Positions 44,141 through 53,778 are shown, numbered from the stretch's first letter. The stretch is DNA of 64,000 nt from Buttiauxella sp049686335 (GCF_049686335.1 NZ_JBAVHX010000039.1:1-64000); one strand, 5' to 3'. Numbers and translations are program-made. Notes: generated by a model from the letters alone, not told the origin.

Positions 44141-44178
44141 AAAAGAATGGGCTTCCCTCGGGAAGCCCAAATTCTTTT
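44141..44178 (-). terminator. qor terminator (bidirectional)
   Basis: AAAAGAATGGGCTTCC-CTCG-GGAAGCCCAAATTCTTTT. On the minus strand it ends in a T-run and overlaps the qor stop codon; it can also stop dusA transcription. Confidence 0.9.
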
Positions 44179-45160
44179 AAGGAATCAGTAGACTAGAGCC
44201 TTGTGTGCTGCGGCTCTCCAGCGTCTGGTGTGCCAGAGCGGCATCGCTCAAGGCAAACTTCTGGCTTTCAGCCACATCCACTTTGATAACCCCGCTGGCA
44301 ATCAGTGAGAACAGCTCATTGCAGGCCTCTTCGAGTTCCTCGCGCGTGGTCACGTAACCATTTAATGACGGACGAGTAACATACAGCGAGCCTTTCTGGT
44401 TAAGGATACCCAGATTCACACCCGTCACCGGGCCCGATGAGTTACCAAAACTCACCATCAGTCCCTGGCGTTGCAGGCAGTCAAGTGATGCCTCCCAGGT
44501 ATCTTTCCCAACCGAGTCATAAACCACCGCGACTTTTTTGCCGGCGGTAATCTCTTTGACGCGCTCGACAAGATTCTCTTCGCGATAGTTAATGGTCTGC
44601 CAGGCACCGGCTTTTTTAGCGCTTTCAGCTTTTTGCGCCGACCCCACGGTACCAATCAGTTTTGCACCCAGCGCCTTGGCCCACTGGCAAGCGATAAGCC
44701 CAACACCACCGGCGGCGGCATGGAATAAGAACACTTCGTTGGCTTTAATATCGTAGGTTTTACGCAACAGATAATAGACCGTCAGACCCTTCAGGAATGA
44801 CGCGGCAGCTTGCTCGAACGAGATAGCATCAGGGAGTTTTGCGGCTTTATCCGCGGGCACATTATGCACACTGCTGTACGCGCCAAGCCCGGATTGTGCA
44901 TAGACAACGCGATCGCCGACCTTAAGATGCGTGACCGCACTGCCCACTTTGCTTACCACGCCCGCAGCTTCGGTTCCGAGGCCACTTGGCAGCATCGGAG
45001 GCGGGTATAAACCGCTACGAATATAGGTATCGATATAGTTGATACCAATCGCTTTGTTTTCAACTTGTACTTCGTGGTCTGTGGGAGCGGCTGGGGTAAA
45101 TTCGACAACTTTTAAGACTTCTGGCCCGCCGTGCTGGCTAAATTCAATGCGTGTTGCCAT
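44177..45160 (-). CDS. qor: NADPH:quinone oxidoreductase Qor
   Basis: Zinc-free medium-chain dehydrogenase/reductase that reduces quinones with NADPH. 327 residues, the E. coli length. Substrate side: GINYIDTYIRSGLYPPP; nucleotide-binding Rossmann motif AAAGGVGLIACQWAKALGA near residue 150; conserved QKAESAKKAGAWQTINYREE. Start follows GAAGGAGTTCTC. Divergent from dnaB with 79 bases between the start codons. Confidence 0.97.
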   Translation of the reverse strand: MATRIEFSQHGGPEVLKVVEFTPAAPTDHEVQVENKAIGINYIDTYIRSGLYPPPMLPSGLGTEAAGVVSKVGSAVTHLKVGDRVVYAQSGLGAYSSVHNVPADKAAKLPDAISFEQAAASFLKGLTVYYLLRKTYDIKANEVFLFHAAAGGVGLIACQWAKALGAKLIGTVGSAQKAESAKKAGAWQTINYREENLVERVKEITAGKKVAVVYDSVGKDTWEASLDCLQRQGLMVSFGNSSGPVTGVNLGILNQKGSLYVTRPSLNGYVTTREELEEACNELFSLIASGVIKVDVAESQKFALSDAALAHQTLESRSTQGSSLLIP

Positions 45161-45239
45161 GAGAACTCCTTCTGTTTCCTCGGAGGGAGATAGAGTAAAC
45201 TCTCGTCTCTCTTATCTGAATTTTGGTAACTCCCTCACT

Positions 45240-46646
45240 ATGGCAGGAAATAAACCCTTCAACAAACCGAACGAACACCGCGACCGTCAGATGGAAGGGC
45301 TGAAAATGCCGCCACATTCTCTGGAAGCGGAGCAGTCGGTGTTGGGCGGTTTAATGCTGGACAACGAACGCTGGGATAACGTCTCCGAGCGCGTCGTGGC
45401 TAACGATTTTTTCAGCCGTCCACACCGCATGATCTTCACCGAAATGCAGCGTTTGCTCGAAATGAGCAAGCCAATCGACCTGATCACGCTTTCTGAGTCT
45501 CTGGAATTACAGGGCAACCTGGAAAGCGTTGGTGGTTTCGCCTATCTGGCCGAATTATCAAAAAATACGCCAAGTGCTGCGAACATCAGTGCTTATGCCG
45601 ACATCGTGCGTGAACGCGCCGTTGTTCGTGAAATGATTGCCGTGGCGAATGAAATCGCCGATGCCGGTTATGACCCGCAAGGGCGTACCAGCGAAGATTT
45701 ACTCGACCTCGCCGAGTCACGCGTGTTCCAGATTGCTGAGAGTCGCGCGAATAAAGACGAAGGGCCAAAAAGCATCGACCAAATCCTCGAAGCCACTGTT
45801 TCGCGTATCGAAACGCTCTTCCAGACTCCTCACGATGGTGTGACGGGCGTGGATACGGGCTACCAGGATTTGAATAAGAAAACGGCCGGCCTGCAGAAAT
45901 CAGACCTGATTATCGTGGCGGCGCGTCCGTCGATGGGTAAAACCACATTTGCCATGAACTTGTGCGAAAACGCCGCGATGTTGCAGGAAAAACCGGTGCT
46001 GATTTTCAGCCTCGAGATGCCAGGTGAACAGATCATGATGCGTATGCTGGCGTCATTATCTCGCGTCGATCAGACCAAAATCCGTACCGGTCAGCTCGAC
46101 GATGAAGACTGGGCGCGTATTTCGAGCACCATGGGCATCTTGCTTGAAAAACGCAATATGTACATTGATGACTCGTCCGGCCTGACGCCAACGGAAGTGC
46201 GCTCGCGTGCGCGTCGTATCTACCGCGAACATGGCGGCCTGAGCCTGATAATGATCGACTACCTGCAGTTGATGCGTGTGCCTTCGTTGTCGGACAACCG
46301 TACGCTGGAAATCGCGGAGATTTCACGCTCGCTCAAAGCACTGGCAAAAGAGCTACAGGTACCGGTTGTGGCGCTCTCGCAGCTTAACCGCTCCCTGGAA
46401 CAACGTGCCGATAAACGCCCGGTTAACTCGGATTTACGTGAATCCGGCTCCATCGAGCAGGATGCCGACTTAATCATGTTCATCTATCGTGACGAAGTTT
46501 ATAACGATAACAGTGACGAGAAAGGCATCGCGCAAATCATCCTCGGTAAGCAGCGTAACGGCCCAATCGGTACCGTGCGTCTGACTTTTAACGGGCAGTT
46601 CTCGCGTTTCGACAATTACGCAGGCCCGCAATATGATGAGGATTGA
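45240..46646 (+). CDS. dnaB: Replicative DNA helicase DnaB
   Basis: Hexameric 5'-3' helicase of the replication fork. 468 residues from ATG 45240 (MAGNKPF as in E. coli, 471 residues); earlier in-frame codons overlap qor antisense and are not conserved. N-terminal domain LEAEQSVLGGLMLDNERWD; Walker A ARPSMGKTTFAMN near residue 230; Walker B IMIDYLQLM; arginine-finger/DNA-loop region LNRSLEQRADKRP and SGSIEQDADLIMFIYRDEVY. The Shine-Dalgarno is weak (TTGGTAACTCCCTCACT), suggesting modest translation. Confidence 0.98.
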   Translation: MAGNKPFNKPNEHRDRQMEGLKMPPHSLEAEQSVLGGLMLDNERWDNVSERVVANDFFSRPHRMIFTEMQRLLEMSKPIDLITLSESLELQGNLESVGGFAYLAELSKNTPSAANISAYADIVRERAVVREMIAVANEIADAGYDPQGRTSEDLLDLAESRVFQIAESRANKDEGPKSIDQILEATVSRIETLFQTPHDGVTGVDTGYQDLNKKTAGLQKSDLIIVAARPSMGKTTFAMNLCENAAMLQEKPVLIFSLEMPGEQIMMRMLASLSRVDQTKIRTGQLDDEDWARISSTMGILLEKRNMYIDDSSGLTPTEVRSRARRIYREHGGLSLIMIDYLQLMRVPSLSDNRTLEIAEISRSLKALAKELQVPVVALSQLNRSLEQRADKRPVNSDLRESGSIEQDADLIMFIYRDEVYNDNSDEKGIAQIILGKQRNGPIGTVRLTFNGQFSRFDNYAGPQYDED

Positions 46647-46659
46647 TTTTTTTATTTTT

Positions 46660-46722
46660 GGCGGGTGACGCTGCGCTTACCCGCCCTACGTAAGGTGGAT
46701 AAGCGTAGCGTCATCCACCGTA
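46660..46722. repeat. Pair of REP-like palindromes between dnaB and alr
   Basis: GGCGGGTGACGCTGCGCTTA..CCGCCCTACG is followed by the inverted AAGGTGGATAAGCGTAGCG..TCATCCACC. Head-to-head pair as at 11405. Confidence 0.85.
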
Positions 46723-46761
46723 TGTGCGGAATGTAGATAAATTTTTTCTCAAGGACAAAAC

Positions 46762-47841
46762 ATGCAAGCGGCAACCGTAAAAATTAACCGCCGCGCTCTG
46801 CGACACAACCTCCAACGCCTGCGTGAACTGGCTCCTGCCAGTCGTATGGTGGCGGTTGTGAAAGCAAACGCATACGGGCATGGTCTCCTGGAGACAGCCC
46901 AGACACTGACTGACGCAGATGCATTTGGCGTCGCCCGTCTTGAAGAAGGCATTCGTCTGCGGGCGGGCGGGATTACTCAGCCCATTCTGCTGCTCGAAGG
47001 TTTCTTCAACGCAAGCGACCTTCCGACCATTGCCGAACAAAATTTCCAGACTGCCGTCCACTGTATTGAGCAGCTCGAAGCGCTGGAGCAGGCAGAAATC
47101 AGCCAGCCGATTACCGTGTGGATGAAGCTTGATACCGGCATGCACCGTTTGGGCATCTTGCCGCACGAAGCTGAAGCCTTCTATCAGCGCCTTTCACGCT
47201 GCAAAAATGTCACTCAGCCAGTGAATATCGTCAGCCATTTTGCCCGCGCTGATGAGCCTGAATCCGACGCGACCCTGCGTCAGCTTGATATTTTCAATTC
47301 ATTTACCGCAGGCAAGCCGGGGCAGCGCTCTATTGGCGCGTCGGGTGGCATCTTGCTGTGGCCAGACTCGCATATGGACTGGGTTCGTCCAGGCATCATC
47401 CTGTATGGCGTGTCACCCCTTGAACAAAAGCCGTGGGGCACAGACTTTGGCTTCCAGCCAGTGATGTCGCTAACCTCCAGCCTGATTGCTGTTCGTGAAC
47501 ACAAAGCGGGTGAAGCGGTAGGCTACGGCGGTACCTGGATTGCTGAGCGCGATACGCGTCTGGGCGTGGTGGCGATTGGTTATGGCGATGGTTATCCGCG
47601 TGCAGCACCTTCTGGCACGCCTGTTCTGGTGAATGGTCGGGAAGTGCCGATTGTTGGCCGCGTCGCAATGGACATGATTTGCGTCGACCTGGGCCCGCAA
47701 TCAGAAGAAAAAGTGGGTGATAGCGTGGTGATGTGGGGAGACAATCTTCCGGTTGAGCGAATCGCTGAAATCACAAAAGTGAGTGCTTACGAACTTATCA
47801 CGCGCCTGACATCAAGGGTGGCGATGGAATACCTGGATTAA
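46762..47841 (+). CDS. alr: Alanine racemase (biosynthetic)
   Basis: PLP enzyme converting L- to D-alanine for peptidoglycan. 359 residues, identical in length to E. coli Alr. The PLP lysine is Lys34 in AVVKANAYGHG. The second catalytic base, a tyrosine, lies in EAVGYGGTWIAERDTRLGVV near residue 255. C-terminal RVAMDMICVDLG and TSRVAMEYLD are typical. Start follows CAAGGACAAAAC. The gene lies between dnaB and tyrB as in E. coli. Confidence 0.98.
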   Translation: MQAATVKINRRALRHNLQRLRELAPASRMVAVVKANAYGHGLLETAQTLTDADAFGVARLEEGIRLRAGGITQPILLLEGFFNASDLPTIAEQNFQTAVHCIEQLEALEQAEISQPITVWMKLDTGMHRLGILPHEAEAFYQRLSRCKNVTQPVNIVSHFARADEPESDATLRQLDIFNSFTAGKPGQRSIGASGGILLWPDSHMDWVRPGIILYGVSPLEQKPWGTDFGFQPVMSLTSSLIAVREHKAGEAVGYGGTWIAERDTRLGVVAIGYGDGYPRAAPSGTPVLVNGREVPIVGRVAMDMICVDLGPQSEEKVGDSVVMWGDNLPVERIAEITKVSAYELITRLTSRVAMEYLD

Positions 47842-47864
47842 CTCCCTTTCATTTTTATGTTTCT

Positions 47865-47897
47865 GGGGTGGATGATGCTCACGCTTATCCACCCTGC
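47865..47897. repeat. Single REP-like palindrome between alr and tyrB
   Basis: GGGGTGGATGATGCTCACGC then TTATCCACCCTGC form one imperfect inverted repeat of the family. Confidence 0.8.
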
Positions 47898-47937
47898 AAA
47901 TTCCCGCGATAAACCTCTCGATCTCTGCCCAACTTCC

Positions 47938-47970
47938 GGTTTACATTGGATGTCCGCCACACTGTAAACC
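47938..47970 (+). promoter_or_regulatory. Inverted TGTAAA-type repeat upstream of tyrB (candidate TyrR site)
   Basis: GGTTTACA and TGTAAACC are perfect inverted arms 17 bases apart, just before the ribosome site. TyrR boxes have the form TGTAAA-N6-TTTACA, and E. coli tyrB is repressed by TyrR with tyrosine. Spacing here is wider than a single box, so the exact operator is uncertain. Confidence 0.45.
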
Positions 47971-47984
47971 AGGAGAACCTCACC

Positions 47985-49178
47985 GTGTTTCAAAAAGTTG
48001 ACGCCTATGCTGGCGACCCCATCCTTTCCCTTATGGAGCGTTTCAAAGTTGATCCGCGCAGTGACAAGGTCAATCTCAGCATCGGTCTCTATTACAACGA
48101 AGATGGGGTGATCCCGCAGCTACAGGCGGTTGCTCAAGCGGAAGAACGTTTGAATTCTCAACCCCATGGCGCATCCCTTTATCTGCCGATGGAAGGTCTG
48201 AACAGCTATCGCAGCACGATTGCACCGCTGCTATTTGGTGCAAATCATCCGGCGTTATTGGCAGGGCGTATCGCGACAATTCAAACACTTGGCGGCTCTG
48301 GCGCGTTAAAAGTGGGTGCGGATTTCCTGAAAACTTATTTCCCAAATTCGCAGGTTTGGGTCAGCGATCCGACCTGGGAAAACCATGTCGCCATCTTTGG
48401 TGGTGCGGGTTTTGAAGTGAATACCTACCCGTGGTTTGATAGTGAAACCAACGGCGTGCGCTTCGAAGCATTACTGGAAACGCTGAATACGCTGCCTGCA
48501 CAAAGTATCGTGCTGCTGCATCCGTGCTGCCATAACCCGACAGGCTCTGATCTGACTGATGCACAGTGGGATGCGGTGGTCGAAATCCTGAAAGCCCGCG
48601 ACCTGATTCCGTTCCTCGACATTGCCTACCAGGGCTTTGGCGCGGGTATGGAAGAAGATGCCTACGCGATTCGCGCGGTTGCCAGCGCAGGGCTGCCGGC
48701 GTTAGTCAGCAACTCGTTCTCGAAGATTTTCTCAATGTATGGCGAACGTGTCGGCGGATTGTCGGTTGTCTGTGAAGATGCCGACGCGGCGGGCCGTGTG
48801 TTGGGCCAACTCAAAGCCACTGTGCGTCGCAACTACTCCAGCCCGCCAAACTTTGGTGCACAGGTTGTTGCTGCGGTTCTGAACGACGAACAGCTCAAAA
48901 CCAACTGGCTGGCAGAAGTGGAAACCATGCGTCGCCGTATCCTCGATATGCGCCAGGCATTAGTGTCTGTTTTGAAAGCCGAAATGCCAGAGCGTAACTT
49001 TGACTACCTGCTGAAACAGCGCGGGATGTTCAGTTACACCGGCTTGAGTGCGGAGCAGGTTGATCGTCTGCGTGACGAATTTGGTGTCTACCTGATTGCC
49101 AGCGGTCGTATGTGTGTCGCCGGGCTAAACAGCAATAACGTACAGCGCGTGGCGCAGGCGTTTGCTGCAGTAATGTAA
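47985..49178 (+). CDS. tyrB: Aromatic-amino-acid aminotransferase
   Basis: PLP aminotransferase for tyrosine, phenylalanine, leucine and aspartate. The GTG at 47985 (after AGGAGAACCTCACC) gives 397 residues beginning FQKVDAYAGDPILSL, the E. coli length; an ATG 39 bases upstream lies before the ribosome site and is rejected. Substrate and PLP motifs: IQTLGGSGALKVGADF, HPCCHNPTGSDL, DIAYQGFGAGMEEDAY, and SNSFSKIFSMYGERVGGL with the PLP lysine (near residue 247). Confidence 0.98.
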   Translation: MFQKVDAYAGDPILSLMERFKVDPRSDKVNLSIGLYYNEDGVIPQLQAVAQAEERLNSQPHGASLYLPMEGLNSYRSTIAPLLFGANHPALLAGRIATIQTLGGSGALKVGADFLKTYFPNSQVWVSDPTWENHVAIFGGAGFEVNTYPWFDSETNGVRFEALLETLNTLPAQSIVLLHPCCHNPTGSDLTDAQWDAVVEILKARDLIPFLDIAYQGFGAGMEEDAYAIRAVASAGLPALVSNSFSKIFSMYGERVGGLSVVCEDADAAGRVLGQLKATVRRNYSSPPNFGAQVVAAVLNDEQLKTNWLAEVETMRRRILDMRQALVSVLKAEMPERNFDYLLKQRGMFSYTGLSAEQVDRLRDEFGVYLIASGRMCVAGLNSNNVQRVAQAFAAVM

Positions 49179-49200
49179 GTACTCACTTACATTATTTAAT

Positions 49201-49263
49201 CCCTCACCCAGCAAAGGGTTTGGTTTACTCCTTCTCCCTCAGGGAGAAGGCTGGGATGAGGGT
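49201..49263. repeat. C/T-rich palindromic repeat between tyrB and aphA
   Basis: CCCTCACCCAGC and GCTGGGATGAGGG arms surround the hairpin CCTTCTCCCTCAGGGAGAAGG. Same family as at 4574, 27437 and 34559. Confidence 0.85.
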
Positions 49264-49412
49264 GTTCTGCACAAATCCCAATCTGTGATCATCGCCTTTT
49301 TCTATGATAAATCTGAAAAAAAACCTTTCTCTGGCGCTTACGCATCGGTATGGTCGAATTGAATTTTGACCATTCATTCTATTTTCTAACGATAAAAACA
49401 AAAGGGAAAACG

Positions 49413-50126
49413 ATGCGTAAAATTACTCTGGCACTTAGTGTCGCGTGTTTGTTATTAGGATTGAATCAGTCTGTTATTGCTAAGGAATCTGCACCCGCGC
49501 CATTGAATCCAGGCGTCACCGTTGCGCAGCTGGCGCAGCAAGTGCCGATTCACTGGGTTTCTGTGGCACAAATTGAAAATAGCCTGTTGGGCCGTGCACC
49601 GATGGCCGTGGGTTTCGACATTGACGATACGGTACTTTTCTCAAGCCCTGGCTTCTATCGCGGGCAAAAAGAGTTTTCACCAGGTAAACAGGATTACCTG
49701 AAAAATGCCGCGTTCTGGGAAAAAATGAATAATGGCTGGGATGACTTCAGCATGCCGAAAGAGGTGGCGAAAAATCTCATCGCCATGCACCTCAAACGCG
49801 GTGACAGCATTTATTTTGTCACGGGTCGTAGCCCTACCAAAACAGAAACCGTAACCAAAACGCTGCAAAATGATTTCCAGATCCCACAAGCTCAGGTGAA
49901 TCCAGTTATTTTTGCCGGTGACCAGCCGGGGCAAAACACCAAAACCCAATGGCTGAAAGATAAGAAAATCAAAGTGTTCTACGGCGATTCTGACGGTGAT
50001 ATTACTGCGGCACAGGATGTCGGCGCACGAGGTATCCGCTTGTTACGTGCTTCAAACTCAAGCTATCAGCCGCTTCCAAAAGCCGGGGCGTTTGGTGAGG
50101 AAGTGATTGTTAACTCTGAATATTAA
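49413..50126 (+). CDS. aphA: Class B acid phosphatase AphA
   Basis: Periplasmic magnesium-dependent nonspecific phosphatase and phosphotransferase. ATG 49413 (after AAAGGGAAAACG) gives 237 residues, the E. coli length. Signal peptide RKITLALSVACLLLGLNQSV, cut near IAK. The DDDD-type motifs are AVGFDIDDTVLFSSPGF (nucleophile Asp), VTGRSPTKTETV and FYGDSDGDITAAQDVGARGIR. Single-gene unit with a downstream terminator. Confidence 0.97.
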   Translation: MRKITLALSVACLLLGLNQSVIAKESAPAPLNPGVTVAQLAQQVPIHWVSVAQIENSLLGRAPMAVGFDIDDTVLFSSPGFYRGQKEFSPGKQDYLKNAAFWEKMNNGWDDFSMPKEVAKNLIAMHLKRGDSIYFVTGRSPTKTETVTKTLQNDFQIPQAQVNPVIFAGDQPGQNTKTQWLKDKKIKVFYGDSDGDITAAQDVGARGIRLLRASNSSYQPLPKAGAFGEEVIVNSEY

Positions 50127-50144
50127 TCAATTATCCCTTCTAAA

Positions 50145-50179
50145 CTCGGCGGTGCGCGAAAGCTCATCGCCGTTTTTTT
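50145..50179 (+). terminator. aphA terminator
   Basis: CGGCGGTG and CATCGCCG arms around GCGAAAGCT, followed by seven T and a C. Confidence 0.8.
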
Positions 50180-50238
50180 CATCAAAAATACCCTATCGGG
50201 TTTTACCTTTTGGTGAGTTGCTCGCACACTTAGAGTTT

Positions 50239-50315
50239 GTAGGGTGGATAAGCGCCAGCGTCATCCACCATCGACGACTGTTGTGTCGGGTGACGCTACA
50301 CTTACCCGACCTACA
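50239..50315. repeat. Pair of REP-like palindromes between aphA and yjbR
   Basis: GTAGGGTGGATAAGCGCCAG..GTCATCCACC is followed by GTCGGGTGACGCTACACTTA..CCGACCTAC in inverted orientation. Confidence 0.87.
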
Positions 50316-50370
50316 AAAGAAAAACTGTCCAACACATCGATTTCACGCGAGTCCATCAAGGGGAATAAAG

Positions 50371-50724
50371 ATGACCAATTCGGAGCTATTGCAGTACTGC
50401 ATGAACAAACCCGGAGCGGAACAAACTGTTCATAGCGACTGGAAGGCCACACAAATCAAAGTAGCGGATGTGATGTATGCGATGGTGCATGACGTGGAGC
50501 AACGGCCCGCGGTTTCGTTAAAGGCAAGCCCGGCACTGGCTGACCTGTTACGGGAACAACACAGCGATGTTTATCCGAGCGCGCATCTGAACAAAGCACA
50601 CTGGAGCACGGTTTATCTGGATGGGTCACTGCCTGATTCGCAGATTTACTATCTGGTGGATGCCTCGTATCAACAGGCATTATCGCTGCTGCCAGATCAG
50701 ACCCGGCAGCAGCTTTCTAGCTAA
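50371..50724 (+). CDS. yjbR: MmcQ/YjbR family protein
   Basis: A 117-residue cytoplasmic protein with the CyaY-like double-wing DNA-binding fold known for the MmcQ/YjbR family; cellular function unknown. Start ATG 50371 after CAAGGGGAATAAAG. Conserved: NSELLQYCMNKPGAEQTVHS, DWKATQIKVADVMYAMV and LNKAHWSTVYLDGSLPDSQI. The stop abuts the uvrA stop on the other strand. Confidence 0.95.
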   Translation: MTNSELLQYCMNKPGAEQTVHSDWKATQIKVADVMYAMVHDVEQRPAVSLKASPALADLLREQHSDVYPSAHLNKAHWSTVYLDGSLPDSQIYYLVDASYQQALSLLPDQTRQQLSS

Positions 50725-53550
50725 TTACTTGAGTAGTGGTTTGAGGAAGCGAGCGGTATGCGACGCTTCGCACTCAGCGACCGTTTCTGGCGTACCGGAA
50801 ACGAGGATCTCGCCGCCGCCGCTACCGCCTTCTGGGCCAAGGTCGACAATCCAGTCTGCGGTTTTAATTACATCCAGATTGTGCTCGATAACCACGATGG
50901 TATTGCCCTGGTCGCGCAACTGGTGCAGAACTTCCAACAGCTGCTGGATATCGGCAAAGTGCAGGCCAGTCGTTGGCTCATCAAGGATATACAACGTCTG
51001 GCCGGTACCACGCTTAGAAAGCTCACGCGCCAGTTTCACACGCTGTGCTTCACCACCTGACAAGGTCGTCGCAGACTGCCCAAGACGAATGTAAGACAGG
51101 CCCACGTCGATTAACGTTTGCAGCTTACGCGCCAGCGCAGGAACGGCATCAAAGAACTCACGCGCATCTTCAATCGTCATATCCAGCACTTCGTGGATGC
51201 TCTTGCCTTTGTACTTAATTTCCAGCGTTTCGCGGTTGTAACGCTTGCCACGGCACTGATCGCACGGAACATAAATATCCGGCAAGAAGTGCATCTCGAC
51301 TTTGATAACGCCGTCGCCCTGGCACGCTTCGCAGCGCCCGCCACGCACGTTAAAGCTGAAACGACCTGGTGTATAACCGCGCGCACGGGATTCCGGCACT
51401 CCGGCAAACAGTTCACGCACTGGCGTAAACACGCCGGTATAAGTCGCAGGGTTTGAGCGTGGCGTACGTCCAATCGGGCTTTGGTCGATATCAATAACTT
51501 TATCGAAATGCTCCAGGCCGTGAACGTCGCGATACGGCGCAGGTTCCGCAATCGTCGCGCCGTTCAACTGGCGTTGGGCAATAGGGAATAAGGTATCGTT
51601 AATCAGCGTGGATTTACCTGAGCCCGAAACCCCGGTCACGCAGGTGAACAAGCCTACTGGCAGCGTCAGGGTCACGTCTTTCAGGTTGTTACCCTTCGCG
51701 CCAACCAGCTTCAGCACTTTCTCAGGATCGGCTGGAACACGTTTTTTCGGTACGGAGATTTCACGCTTACCGCTGAGGAACTGCCCGGTGAGCGACTCCG
51801 GCACGTCCATAATGTCCTGCATGGTGCCTTCAGCGACGACCTGGCCGCCGTGAACACCGGCACCTGGGCCGATATCGATAATATGGTCTGCGGCGCGAAT
51901 AGCATCTTCGTCGTGCTCGACCACAATCACGGTATTCCCCAGATCGCGCAGGTGAATCAGGGTTTCCAGCAGACGTTCGTTATCGCGCTGATGCAGACCG
52001 ATTGACGGTTCATCCAGCACATACATCACGCCAACCAGACCCGCACCAATCTGGCTCGCCAGACGGATACGTTGCGCTTCACCACCGGAAAGGGTCTCGG
52101 CGGAACGTGAAAGTGACAGGTAATTCAGACCGACATTCACCAGGAATTTCAGACGATCGCCAATCTCTTTCAGCACTTTCTCAGCGATTTGCGCACGCTG
52201 GCCGCTGAGCTTCATGTTCTGGAAGAACTCCATCGCATGGCCAATGCTCATGTCTGAGATGGTCGGCAACGGAGTATTTTCGACATACACATGGCGAGCT
52301 TCACGACGCAGACGCGTCCCTTCGCAGCTTGAGCATGAACGGTTGCTGATAAATTTCGCCAGCTCTTCGCGCACTGCGGAAGATTCGGTCTCTTTATAGC
52401 GGCGTTCCATATTATGCAAAACGCCTTCAAACGGATGGCGGCGCACGGACGTATCACCACGATCGTTTATGTATTTGAATTCAATGCTCTCTTTACCGGA
52501 ACCGTTAAGCACCACGTTTTTCACGCTGGCGCTCAGTTCATTCCACGGCGTTTCGACATCGAATTTATAATGCTCCGCAAGCGAACGCATCATCGTGAAG
52601 TAATAGAAATTACGGCGATCCCAGCCGCGAATTGCACCGCCAGCCAGCGAAAGCTCACCGTTTTGCACCACACGCTCTGGGTCGAAATACTGCTGCACGC
52701 CAAGCCCATCACAGGTTGGACAAGCACCGGCCGGGTTGTTGAACGAGAACAGGCGCGGTTCCAGTTCACGCATGCTGTAGCCGCAAATCGGGCAGGCAAA
52801 GTTCGCAGAGAACAGCAACTCTTCGGCTTTTTCGTCATCCATATCGGCGACAACCGCAGAACCACCGGATAAATCCAGCGCAGTCTCAAACGACTCAGCG
52901 AGGCGCTGGGCTAAATCTTCACGCACCTTGAAACGGTCAACCACCACTTCAATGGTATGTTTTTTCTGTAATTCAAGCTTAGGCGGATCGGAAAGATCGC
53001 ACACTTCGCCGTCGATCCTTGCGCGGATATAACCCTGGCTTGCCAGGTTCTCCAGCGTTTTGGTGTGCTCGCCTTTTCTATCTTTAATGATCGGCGCGAG
53101 CAGCATCAGGCGCTTGCCTTCTGGCTGCGCTAAAACGTTATCGACCATCTGGCTGACAGTCTGTGCCGCCAACGTGACATCATGGTCCGGGCAGCGTGGC
53201 TCACCCACGCGGGCATACAGCAGGCGCAGGTAGTCGTGAATTTCAGTAATGGTGCCGACGGTTGAACGCGGGTTATGGGACGTGGATTTCTGCTCGATAG
53301 AAATCGCAGGCGACAAACCTTCAATGTGGTCGACATCCGGCTTTTCCATCAACGACAGGAACTGACGCGCATAGGCGGAGAGGGACTCGACGTAACGACG
53401 CTGCCCCTCGGCGTATAAGGTGTCGAAAGCCAGTGAGGATTTGCCAGAACCCGAAAGCCCAGTCACGACAATCAGCTTGTCGCGTGGAATCACGAGGTTA
53501 ATATTTTTTAGATTGTGGGTGCGGGCGCCCCGAACTTCGATCTTATCCAT
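50725..53550 (-). CDS. uvrA: Excinuclease ABC subunit UvrA
   Basis: Damage-recognition ATPase of nucleotide excision repair; a UvrA dimer loads UvrB at lesions. 941 residues (E. coli 940). Two ABC ATPase halves: Walker A GLSGSGKSSLAFDTL near residue 31 and GVSGSGKSTLINDTL near 640; signatures LSGGEAQRIRLASQ and LSGGEAQRVKLARELS. Zinc-binding cysteines occur in CPICGYSMRELEPRLFSFN..CPTC and CEACQGDG..CDQCRGKRY. Start ATG 53550 follows GAAAGGTGA. An SOS box lies 87 bases upstream. Confidence 0.99.
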   Translation of the reverse strand: MDKIEVRGARTHNLKNINLVIPRDKLIVVTGLSGSGKSSLAFDTLYAEGQRRYVESLSAYARQFLSLMEKPDVDHIEGLSPAISIEQKSTSHNPRSTVGTITEIHDYLRLLYARVGEPRCPDHDVTLAAQTVSQMVDNVLAQPEGKRLMLLAPIIKDRKGEHTKTLENLASQGYIRARIDGEVCDLSDPPKLELQKKHTIEVVVDRFKVREDLAQRLAESFETALDLSGGSAVVADMDDEKAEELLFSANFACPICGYSMRELEPRLFSFNNPAGACPTCDGLGVQQYFDPERVVQNGELSLAGGAIRGWDRRNFYYFTMMRSLAEHYKFDVETPWNELSASVKNVVLNGSGKESIEFKYINDRGDTSVRRHPFEGVLHNMERRYKETESSAVREELAKFISNRSCSSCEGTRLRREARHVYVENTPLPTISDMSIGHAMEFFQNMKLSGQRAQIAEKVLKEIGDRLKFLVNVGLNYLSLSRSAETLSGGEAQRIRLASQIGAGLVGVMYVLDEPSIGLHQRDNERLLETLIHLRDLGNTVIVVEHDEDAIRAADHIIDIGPGAGVHGGQVVAEGTMQDIMDVPESLTGQFLSGKREISVPKKRVPADPEKVLKLVGAKGNNLKDVTLTLPVGLFTCVTGVSGSGKSTLINDTLFPIAQRQLNGATIAEPAPYRDVHGLEHFDKVIDIDQSPIGRTPRSNPATYTGVFTPVRELFAGVPESRARGYTPGRFSFNVRGGRCEACQGDGVIKVEMHFLPDIYVPCDQCRGKRYNRETLEIKYKGKSIHEVLDMTIEDAREFFDAVPALARKLQTLIDVGLSYIRLGQSATTLSGGEAQRVKLARELSKRGTGQTLYILDEPTTGLHFADIQQLLEVLHQLRDQGNTIVVIEHNLDVIKTADWIVDLGPEGGSGGGEILVSGTPETVAECEASHTARFLKPLLK

Positions 53551-53636
53551 TCACCTTTCCCGGTTTAAACGCTTTTTGCCAGGCCGCACAGGAGGCCGCC
53601 GACGATCACAAACGGCTAATTATGACACAATAAAAC

Positions 53637-53652
53637 CTGAATGGATATCCAG
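53637..53652. promoter_or_regulatory. LexA (SOS) box between uvrA and ssb
   Basis: CTGAATGGATATCCAG fits CTG-N10-CAG and differs little from the E. coli uvrA box (CTGAATGAATATACAG when read on the same strand). It can control uvrA and one ssb promoter. Confidence 0.9.
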
Positions 53653-53778
53653 TGCTTTAATGCAATAATGTATACCTTGCCGACATTCTGGAATGCATGC
53701 CGCAGCTATAAAGATTAGGGGTGGCGTGGTAGAATCGAGGGTTTACACTATTCATAAAACGTTTCAGGAGACACGATC

